A stretch of 64,000 nt of DNA from Paenibacillus physcomitrellae (GTDB lineage Bacteria; Bacillota; Bacilli; Paenibacillales; Paenibacillaceae), in assembly GCF_002240225.1 (NCBI RefSeq), contig NZ_CP022584.1, positions 310,001 to 374,000 on the forward strand. The letters are read 5' to 3'. The translations under genes and the position numbers were made by a program. Shown piece by piece: positions 57,727 through 64,000 of this stretch. Each line of letters opens with the position of its first letter. The stretch's first letter is position 1. The notes under the pieces are model-generated. The model did not search any database, was not told the DNA's origin, and worked only from the letters and a program-made list of their open reading frames with translations.

Positions 57727-58692
57727 TTAGATTATTCCTACGGGGATTTGTTCGTCCGGCGCCTCCTGAACAAGCTTCGCTTTAGAGAACACGTAAGTCC
57801 AGGTCCGGTAATACTGCGAATTTTTACCGTAGGAGTTGTCGATCAAGACATGGGGTTTATCCATCAGGCAGGCCAGAATGTGTCCGTGAAGCCTTGAAGT
57901 ATGAATCTCCCGGTAGGAGCCGAACAGTCTGACGGCTTTGTCGATCAGATAATCGGTGTATTTGTACCAGAACAGACGGGTCGGAAGCGACCCGCCCAGC
58001 TTTTTGTCCAGCCGGCAGAAGCGGGTCAGATGGTGGGTAACCCGGCTTTCCGCATGCGTAAACAGCGAATCCCAGTCCCGGCAGTCCTGCGGATCCAGAT
58101 CAGCGGAGAATGATTGATCGCCGGCTTCAATATCCGTGCGGAGGAAATAAAGCCGCTCCTTCTCTTCCTTCGTATTCGGCAGGATCGGCCACAGCTGATG
58201 CGCCATATCCGGTGACAAATAGACGCGGCACCGGTTAAACTTCCGCTTGGCCAGCTCGTACCCGGCCTGATCGCGGACGAATAGATGAAGATCCGGGTGA
58301 GCGTTGAAGACCGCTGCCGAACGATCATAATTGGCTTCGCTGCTGAAGTAAATGGTTTGAGGCATGACCACAATCCGGTGACTCGGGAACTGCTTAACGA
58401 CCCGTTCGCGGATTTCCTGATGATGCACATACAAATCACCGAAATTACCGCCGCCATGAAGGACAAAGATGCTGCCGGGCTCCGGCTTTAAATGTTCGGG
58501 GAAGTCGAACAAATTGTAGCGGGCCAGTATCCGGATGCCGTAATCCTTGAAAAACTTCTCGGTGCCCTTCATGATCAGCATATCGCCGCCATTGTTATGA
58601 AGCGGGTAATCCACGTAATAAATGTTCGAACCGGCCGGAATGGCCTCCAGAATGCCGGATAGCTTTTCTTTCAATTCAGCCATTGGATGCAT
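57727..58692 (-). CDS. Polysaccharide pyruvyl transferase family protein
   Basis: 321 residues. ATG 58692 follows GAGGAGG 8 nt upstream and overlaps the flippase gene by 17 bp. NIYYVDYPLHNNGGDMLIMK, FVLHGGGNFGDLYVHHQEIR, VVMPQTIYFSSEANYDRS and TSRLHGHILACLMDKPHVLI are the motifs of the PS_pyruv_trans (CsaB/EpsI/EpsO) family. It moves pyruvate from phosphoenolpyruvate to a sugar as a ketal. SLH proteins such as the one at 1-2550 bind pyruvylated wall polymer, but that is normally made by CsaB, and this one is more like EpsI/EpsO for exopolysaccharide. Last gene of its operon. Confidence 0.88.
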   Translation of the reverse strand: MHPMAELKEKLSGILEAIPAGSNIYYVDYPLHNNGGDMLIMKGTEKFFKDYGIRILARYNLFDFPEHLKPEPGSIFVLHGGGNFGDLYVHHQEIRERVVKQFPSHRIVVMPQTIYFSSEANYDRSAAVFNAHPDLHLFVRDQAGYELAKRKFNRCRVYLSPDMAHQLWPILPNTKEEKERLYFLRTDIEAGDQSFSADLDPQDCRDWDSLFTHAESRVTHHLTRFCRLDKKLGGSLPTRLFWYKYTDYLIDKAVRLFGSYREIHTSRLHGHILACLMDKPHVLIDNSYGKNSQYYRTWTYVFSKAKLVQEAPDEQIPVGII

Positions 58693-60067
58693 AGTCTAAC
58701 GCCTCCTCGTTGGATGGTTTCTGCTTGCTGGAAAACTTCTGTTTGTTCCTGATCATTTGGCTTACAAAGGCAAAGTCGCCAGTATCGAACAAAATCCGTC
58801 TGAGCGGCACCTTAAAGAAGACAGGGAAGGAGAGCACGGATACGGCCAAGCGGACCAGCGCTCCGCATAACAGGGCCAAAGCGATGCCAGGCAGTCCGAG
58901 CCATGGTGTAAATACAAAAAACAAAGCTACTGTAACCAGATATGCCGCAATCTGCCGCACAAGCACAAGCCCCGGACGGCCGAGGGCGTTAAAGGCTGAT
59001 GCCAGAATCCACGAGCCGCCCCCGATAATGCATTCCAGCGACAGCAGGTAAAAGGTTGAAGCTCCGGCAAGGAACGTGCTGCCGTAGAGCAGTCCGAGCA
59101 TAAAGCGGCCGATAAACAGACTCGGCACGATAATGACCGCCATGCCCAGCATGGAGATCCGGAAGGCCCGGCCGATTTTTTCGATAATGATCTTATTTTC
59201 CATGCCGGTTACTTTCGGAAATATGACGTTCGTGATTGCATTCTGCACCACATTAAACACCCGGGAAAGCGCATAGACGACGGAATAAAGCCCGAAGTCG
59301 GTGGGGGAGAGAAGGGCGACGATGACGATTTTATCGGTCTGATTGCTGAGTGTTCCCATCAGATCCATGCCGTACACTCTGGCCCCGTAACTGTAGAATG
59401 GCCGCAGGATCGGCTTGCCAACCGACAAAGTAAATGAGTGCAGCTGCTTCCTTAGCCGAATCAGCGCCCAAAGCAGTGTAAGCACCCCTGCGCCGAGGCT
59501 GACTGCTGAGGCTGCGGCCACATTCAGCGAGCCGAGCTGCCAAAGCGCAATCAGAATGCAGAAGTTGATGAACGGGACGAGAAATAGCAGGCCGTTATAT
59601 ACGCCGAACTTGTCCAGGCTTTGGGCCAGGGCTATGACTAAATTGGTCAGGACGGCGAGGGGGATGGCCCCCAGGGTGTACAACTGGGCGATCCTTATGA
59701 TCTCCGAATCATAGTTCGCAAGCCAGGCCGGCATGCAGAACCAGGCTGCGGCACCGGCCAGAAGGGCGGCCGGAAGCTGGATGCGCAGCGCAAGGGAGAG
59801 GAGCTGGGGGACGCTGCCGGTTTTATTTTTCAAGCTGTAAATGAGGGAGGTAGGAAGACCAAAGCCGATCAGACTGCCCAGCAGGGCAGGCCAGAACAGC
59901 ACGGCTGACAATTCTCCTTTGCCGTCTGCGCCAAGCATGCGTGCGGTCAGGATCGAGGTTAAGGTCGTTACAATAAGGACAAAGAAGTTGTTAAAGCTTG
60001 TCCGCATGATCGTCTTGGCCAGACTGTTGCCGCTGAACATTTGTTTCGCTGCAGCTACGGGTTGCAT
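58676..60067 (-). CDS. Polysaccharide flippase (oligosaccharide/Wzx type)
   Basis: 463 residues, AAAGGGGG upstream. Twelve to fourteen membrane spans of the MATE/MOP superfamily: TILTARMLGADGKGELSAVL near residue 45 is the conserved span-2 to loop motif of polysaccharide flippases. Later parts (DKIVIVALLSPTDFGLYSVV, SFPVFFKVPLRRILFDTGDF) fit too. It moves lipid-linked repeat units over the membrane. It stands third in the minus-strand operon, between GT2 genes and the pyruvyl transferase. Confidence 0.9.
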   Translation of the reverse strand: MQPVAAAKQMFSGNSLAKTIMRTSFNNFFVLIVTTLTSILTARMLGADGKGELSAVLFWPALLGSLIGFGLPTSLIYSLKNKTGSVPQLLSLALRIQLPAALLAGAAAWFCMPAWLANYDSEIIRIAQLYTLGAIPLAVLTNLVIALAQSLDKFGVYNGLLFLVPFINFCILIALWQLGSLNVAAASAVSLGAGVLTLLWALIRLRKQLHSFTLSVGKPILRPFYSYGARVYGMDLMGTLSNQTDKIVIVALLSPTDFGLYSVVYALSRVFNVVQNAITNVIFPKVTGMENKIIIEKIGRAFRISMLGMAVIIVPSLFIGRFMLGLLYGSTFLAGASTFYLLSLECIIGGGSWILASAFNALGRPGLVLVRQIAAYLVTVALFFVFTPWLGLPGIALALLCGALVRLAVSVLSFPVFFKVPLRRILFDTGDFAFVSQMIRNKQKFSSKQKPSNEEALDYASNG

Positions 60068-60095
60068 GGTAGCAGCCCCCTTTCTCGACTGCGGA

Positions 60096-61028
60096 TCAGT
60101 CGGTCAAATATTCCCGGTATTTATTCTTGAGCGGATTCAGCACGAAACCGATGCCTTTGATATAGCCGAGCGCCGCACCCATGTTCCGTTTAAGCGTCTC
60201 TTTGCCGGTCAGGTACAGCAGCGTCCACATTAAAGCTACGTACCCGGAAGCCCCGGCTTTGCGCAGGTTCAGCAAATAATAATGATTCACGGCCGTAGCC
60301 ATAGCGACTTTGCCGGCTCTGTCCCGGGAGCGCGGAGATTCATGATGGAGGATTTTCAGCTCGGGATTGATGACAAGCCTGCCATACTTGGAAGCAAGCG
60401 CACACATGTACAGATCGTCGCCTACCGCGTAGCTCGTCATCCAGGGATAGGGAAGCATGTCGCGCAGCGATTCCCGTTTAAAGGACATATTGCAGCCGTG
60501 AAAAATTTCCGTCTCGAACATAGCTTCTGCCTCGTTCCAGTACAGCAGGGAACCGGCCAGACTGCTTGGAGACAGCTTGCCCGGTGAAGTCGACATCTGA
60601 CAGGTCAATACGCCCAGCAGCCTGCCGAAGGAGCTGGTCTGAAGCCCTTTCGCCACACCGCCGACACCGACGATGCTCTCATCCTGCAGGTACGTATCGA
60701 TCATCTTGCGGATGTACAGCGGATCGTCCAGCTCAGCATCATCGTCAAAGTAGAGCACGATGTCGTGATGTGCCAGAGTCAGCGCTTCATAACGCGACAG
60801 CCATACTCCTGGACGAGTCTTTTTGTAATAGACCAGTTCGCTATATTTCAGGCGGCTGGCAAGCTCGAGATAGTAATCGAGCACCTTCTGGGGAATATCA
60901 CCGTCATCGACAATGATGAGCTCAAGCGCTGTATCGTTGATTTGCCGCTGAGCGGCAATGGACTCCAGGCAGCGGGTAAGATCCTGAACCCGGTTCCGGG
61001 TTGGGATAATGATTGAAACGTCGAACAT
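60096..61028 (-). CDS. Glycosyltransferase family 2 protein
   Basis: 310 residues; GGAGGAG upstream. The GT-A N-terminal motif SIIIPTRNRVQDLTRCLESI is followed by IIVDDGD and the DxD-type YFDDDAELDD (near residues 96-103). A possible metal/acceptor stretch GCNMSFKRESL and a C-terminal membrane-associated region follow (LRKAGASGYVALMWTLLYLT). It adds a sugar from a nucleotide donor to the growing lipid-linked unit; donor unknown. Its start is 18 bp after the stop of the previous gene in the operon. Confidence 0.9.
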   Translation of the reverse strand: MFDVSIIIPTRNRVQDLTRCLESIAAQRQINDTALELIIVDDGDIPQKVLDYYLELASRLKYSELVYYKKTRPGVWLSRYEALTLAHHDIVLYFDDDAELDDPLYIRKMIDTYLQDESIVGVGGVAKGLQTSSFGRLLGVLTCQMSTSPGKLSPSSLAGSLLYWNEAEAMFETEIFHGCNMSFKRESLRDMLPYPWMTSYAVGDDLYMCALASKYGRLVINPELKILHHESPRSRDRAGKVAMATAVNHYYLLNLRKAGASGYVALMWTLLYLTGKETLKRNMGAALGYIKGIGFVLNPLKNKYREYLTD

Positions 61029-61046
61029 CGGGAATGTCTCCTCCTT

Positions 61047-62126
61047 CTACAGCTGGACGGCAGTGCCGGCAAGCCGTTTATATTTGATGCCTGAATACAC
61101 TCCCCATAATCGAAGCATGCAGCAGATGGCGAAGAAACGGGCGAACAGATCGCTGGAGCGGCTGCCGCCCGTCTTGGTCCGATAAAGGCTCATGGCTTTG
61201 CCGAAGGCAAGCTTGCGCATGTAAGGGATGAAGCTTTCGCTTCTGGCGGCCGAAGTGAATCGCAAAGCCTCGCCAATCTTGTCGCGGCTGCCGCCCGACT
61301 TATAGATTTGCGTGATGCAGGCGTTCATTAAGTCGTACAGGAGCACGGGCAGGACAGGCTCCACTTCAGAGGCAAGGCCTGCGCGCTGAGCATAGTGTTT
61401 AAACCGTTCAACAAGCGTGACATAGCGGGCACCCATTTGCGGATTGGGAATCTGCATAATGGAGCCTTCACGCTGCAGGTAATAATAGAAGGTATGATTG
61501 AGGGAAGAGATTCGGCCAGCGTGGCAAAGGACAAATAAGTTAAACATCAGGTCCTCGGAGAAAATCTCCTTGTTGGGCTCAAAGCGGATCGCGTTCTGCT
61601 CGATGACCGACCGGCGATAAAGTTTGTTCCAGACTTCGTGGCCATGTTGATACGTGAACAGGTAGCGGTAAATGTACTCCGCAATGCCTATTTCCCGTAC
61701 ATCTACCGCTTCTTCTTTAAGGTTCAGATATTGCCGCTCCGTATGGTCGTCATACACTTTATCGTAGTTGCAAACGATGATGTCGCTTTGAGAAGCTTCG
61801 GCCAACTCGACCATTTGGGTAAACATATCCGATGCAATCCAGTCGTCTGAATCCACAAAAGCAATATAATCACCAGTTGCCGCGTCCATTCCGGTATTTC
61901 GGGCAGCGGAAAGGCCGCCATTAGCTTGGATCAGCGGCCGCAGCCGGCTGTCCTTTCGAGCATATTCGTCAATAATGGCCTGGCTGCCATCACGTGTGCC
62001 GTCATTAACGACGATAATTTCCAGATTGGAATAGGTCTGTCCGCATAGGGAATCCAGACATTTCCGTAAATAGGCTTCTACATTGTACACCGGTACAATT
62101 ACGCTCACCACTTGTTCCCGTTCCAT
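61047..62126 (-). CDS. Glycosyltransferase family 2 protein
   Basis: 359 residues. SVIVPVYNVEAYLRKCLDSL, IIVVNDGTRDGS, ANGGLSAARNTGMDAATGDY and VDSDDWI (DxD near 96-98) are the EpsJ/CpsJ-type GT2 core. A helical C-terminal half contains FSEDLMFNLFVLCHAGRI. It is the first gene of the minus-strand operon, with the promoter in 62127-62320, although I see no clear -35/-10 there. The donor and acceptor are unknown. The operon lacks a polymerase and initiating transferase, so it must work with genes elsewhere. Confidence 0.9.
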   Translation of the reverse strand: MEREQVVSVIVPVYNVEAYLRKCLDSLCGQTYSNLEIIVVNDGTRDGSQAIIDEYARKDSRLRPLIQANGGLSAARNTGMDAATGDYIAFVDSDDWIASDMFTQMVELAEASQSDIIVCNYDKVYDDHTERQYLNLKEEAVDVREIGIAEYIYRYLFTYQHGHEVWNKLYRRSVIEQNAIRFEPNKEIFSEDLMFNLFVLCHAGRISSLNHTFYYYLQREGSIMQIPNPQMGARYVTLVERFKHYAQRAGLASEVEPVLPVLLYDLMNACITQIYKSGGSRDKIGEALRFTSAARSESFIPYMRKLAFGKAMSLYRTKTGGSRSSDLFARFFAICCMLRLWGVYSGIKYKRLAGTAVQL

Positions 62127-62319
62127 CTATCACCACTCTCCGTTCCTATCCATCTTCCCGTCAATTCCTTAAGAGAAAAGAGTACGGGTTCTATTTGTCC
62201 ATTGATTTCAGTGTCAGTTTACTATCATGCTATGAGAACGTACATACCACTTTTGTTTACTTTTAAAGGCGCTAAACGAACCATTCACCTGGTGTAGAGC
62301 CGTGTCATATCCGGCAAGG

Positions 62320-62332
62320 GATGTGATATAAT
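62320..62332 (+). promoter_or_regulatory. Extended -10 promoter of the RDD gene
   Basis: TGATATAAT (62324-62332): TATAAT at 62327-62332 with the TG of an extended -10 one base before. The -35 is poor, about 55 bp before the RDD start. Confidence 0.5.
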
Positions 62333-62387
62333 AGGAATTATAGTCATAATTTGTAAAAAGTAAGAGGGCTAAAGGGGGAAGAAAGGA

Positions 62388-62789
62388 ATGAAGGAACCAG
62401 CAGGGTTTTGGATCCGATTTGCGGCTTTTCTGTCAGATGGCATTATCGTTTGGATTGCCTCTGTTTTGCTGACTTTGATCGTTTACGGAACTTTATTTAA
62501 TACACCTAGGGAACTGACGAATATGTTGTCTTTGCTTTACACGCTGCTGCTCCCGGTTTTCTGGGCCGGATTTACGCTCGGTAAACGAATGCTCGGTATC
62601 CGGATTACGAAGATGGACGGAAGCCATCCGGGGCTGCTCGCCATGGTGCTGAGAGTTATTGTGGGCGGACTTGTTTATGGCTTGACCTTTGGAGTGGGTG
62701 TAATTGTCAGTGCCATTATGATTGGAGTGAGGGAAGACAAACGGGCCATTCACGACTTTATCGCGGGTACTCAGGTTGTTTATGATTAA
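62388..62789 (+). CDS. RDD family membrane protein
   Basis: 133 residues; AAGGGGGAAGAAAGG upstream. The RDD signature is plain: GFWIRFAAFLSDGIIVWIAS with R and D in span 1, then TLGKRMLGIRITKMDGSHPG between spans 2 and 3, and DKRAIHDFIAGTQVVYD at the end. Three to four membrane spans. Some RDD proteins are Na+(Li+,K+)/H+ antiporters; most are untested. Single gene divergent from the polysaccharide operon. Confidence 0.9.
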   Translation: MKEPAGFWIRFAAFLSDGIIVWIASVLLTLIVYGTLFNTPRELTNMLSLLYTLLLPVFWAGFTLGKRMLGIRITKMDGSHPGLLAMVLRVIVGGLVYGLTFGVGVIVSAIMIGVREDKRAIHDFIAGTQVVYD

Positions 62790-62802
62790 CGGTTATTACG
62801 AA

Positions 62803-62854
62803 AAAAAAGGCGTCCGCCTGCCGACCGGAAAGGTTGGCAGGCGGACGCTTTTTT
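62803..62854. terminator. Strong bidirectional terminator
   Basis: A 13-bp perfect GC-rich stem (62810-62822 and 62836-62848), A-run before and T-run after, between convergent genes. Confidence 0.93.
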
Positions 62855-62921
62855 GGGCTTGAGCGCGCTGCTTGAGCTGCACAGCTTGAACAGCGCTGTC
62901 TAAGCCGCCTGGATGCTGGCT

Positions 62922-64000
62922 TCAGCGATTCAACAGCTTCTTGACATCGGCATTGACCGCGCTGACGTCCACGGTGGAAACGGTTTTGTCACTCAGCTTA
63001 TATTTCTGCTTGAGCTGCAGGATCCGGTAGACGTGCTGATCAATCTCCTGCTCTGTAAGTTTGCCGCTGCTCGCGGCATTCTGAAGAGCTTTGATAACGG
63101 CGGTTTCCCGTTCAACATCATGGCCGACCAGCACAATGTCGCTGCCCGCTTGAATCGACCGGACCGCCGCTTCGGCGATGCCGTAATGCTTGACGATGCC
63201 GCCCATGGTCAAATCATCGGTAATGACTACGCCGTCATACCCGAGTTGATCGCGAAGCAAATCGCTGATCATCTGCTTGGACAGGGAAGCGGGATAATCG
63301 GGATCGATTTTGGGAATCAGCAGGTGGGCGACCATCACCATGTCCGTTCCTTGCTTTACAGCGGCCTGGAAAGGAAGCAGCTCAAAGCCCTCAAGCTGTT
63401 TCAGGGATTTGTTCACGACGGGCAGCTCCAGGTGAGAGTCCACTGAAGTATCACCGTGTCCCGGAAAATGTTTGACCACCGCGGCGACACCTTCGGATTG
63501 GATGCCTTTGAGTACCGCGGTTCCATTGTTGATCACGGTATCAGCATTGGCTCCGTAAGACCGGTCTCCGATAACCGGATTATTGGGATTGCTGTTGATG
63601 TCCATGACAGGAGCAAAATCGAGGTTAAATCCAACGGATTTAATCTCTTCACCAAGCGCTTGACCGATGCCGGTCGCATAAGCGGTGCTGTTCTTTTGTC
63701 CAATCTCTTTGGCCGTCGGAATTTTAAGATAAGGCTCCGGCATGCGGCTGACCCGACCGCCTTCCTGATCGGTGCTGAGCCAAAGCGCCGCGGGATTTGG
63801 CTGGTTAGCTTTCTTTAGCTGATTGAGGAATTTTAAAGTTTGTTCGGCGCTTGTAATGTTTGGTTTATACAAAATAAAACCGCCGACCTTGTAGGTTTCG
63901 ATCATTTTACGGGCATCTGCCTGCAGATTGGTCCCATCGAGACCCACGATGACCATCTGGCCGATTTTCTCATTCAGTGACATTTTGTCGAGCTGAGCCT
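62922..64000 (-). CDS. Beta-N-acetylhexosaminidase, GH3 family (NagZ-like), 5' end outside window
   Basis: The frame is open to the window edge, so the N-terminus (probably with signal peptide or lipobox) is missing; 359 residues are visible. LDKMSLNEKIGQMVIVGLDG starts the GH3 barrel; LSTDQEGGRVSRMPE, the catalytic dyad motif VVKHFPGHGDTSVDSHLELP (Asp and His of the GH3 NagZ loop) and ITDDLTMGGIVKHYG (nucleophile Asp) are present. It removes N-acetylglucosamine from muropeptides. In Gram-positives such as B. subtilis it acts in the wall, paired with an amidase. Only a single-domain barrel is visible. Confidence 0.92.
   Translation of the reverse strand, partial: AQLDKMSLNEKIGQMVIVGLDGTNLQADARKMIETYKVGGFILYKPNITSAEQTLKFLNQLKKANQPNPAALWLSTDQEGGRVSRMPEPYLKIPTAKEIGQKNSTAYATGIGQALGEEIKSVGFNLDFAPVMDINSNPNNPVIGDRSYGANADTVINNGTAVLKGIQSEGVAAVVKHFPGHGDTSVDSHLELPVVNKSLKQLEGFELLPFQAAVKQGTDMVMVAHLLIPKIDPDYPASLSKQMISDLLRDQLGYDGVVITDDLTMGGIVKHYGIAEAAVRSIQAGSDIVLVGHDVERETAVIKALQNAASSGKLTEQEIDQHVYRILQLKQKYKLSDKTVSTVDVSAVNADVKKLLNR

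Overview
The window looks like a chromosomal segment of a Paenibacillus-type, spore-forming, low-to-mid-GC Firmicute. The basis is strong AGGAGG-type ribosome binding sites, GTG and TTG starts, an S-layer (SLH) protein, SpoVAC/SpoVAD spore proteins, perfect Bacillus-type Zur boxes, a GlnR/TnrA-type site, and enzyme sets typical of this genus. No rRNA, tRNA, CRISPR array, insertion sequence or prophage was recognised. REGION 1 (1-9.2 kb): the end of a large SLH-anchored surface protein, an AI-2E family permease, a NusG-II domain membrane protein, then a zinc-starvation block (COG0523 GTPase zagA, a variant L33, znuC, znuB). Two perfect Zur boxes sit just downstream of two good promoters. A second, convergent COG0523 GTPase has a degenerate Zur-like box of its own. 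REGION 2 (9.4-24.5 kb): zwf and a short 6-phosphogluconate dehydrogenase (oxidative pentose phosphate steps), a two-component system divergent from a GT39/GT2 pair (ykcB/ykcC type) followed by galU, then a methyltransferase, several uncharacterised proteins, an aromatic acid exporter family protein and a Nudix hydrolase. REGION 3 (24.5-37 kb): an archipelago of small, mostly single-gene enzymes (Nudix, methyltransferases, VOC, ABM, VanZ, Rrf2 plus an NmrA-type oxidoreductase, DinB, GNAT, AAA ATPase). At least five broken genes are scattered among them, most by internal deletion. REGION 4 (35.4-51.7 kb): asparaginase, DinB, glutaminase, a CopA copper ATPase with a CsoR-like promoter, a spore module (divergent DUF1657, a 2Duf-type DUF421+DUF1657 protein, SpoVAC, SpoVAD), a MerR/TipAS regulator, VOC, Nudix, HAD, a PoxB-type TPP enzyme, an HD phosphohydrolase and glutamate racemase. 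REGION 5 (51.8-57.6 kb): a two-gene nitrate assimilation operon on the minus strand: a NarK-type transporter and a 1,424-residue protein fusing a molybdopterin nitrate reductase to a CysJ-like NADPH flavoreductase. Its promoter overlaps a perfect match to the GlnR/TnrA consensus. Its roughly 230-nt leader holds an 18-bp palindrome and an intrinsic-terminator-like hairpin, which suggests layered nitrogen and nitrate control. REGION 6 (57.7-64 kb): a four-gene minus-strand polysaccharide operon (two GT2 enzymes, a flippase, a pyruvyl transferase), an RDD membrane protein, and the 3' part of a family-3 beta-N-acetylhexosaminidase. The most interesting items are the spore module without spoVAEb, the nitrate reductase fusion and its leader, the zinc-sparing operon with an L33 that keeps only one of two CxxC knuckles, and the cluster of internally deleted genes. 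All functional calls are from sequence reading and memory of families; no search was run.
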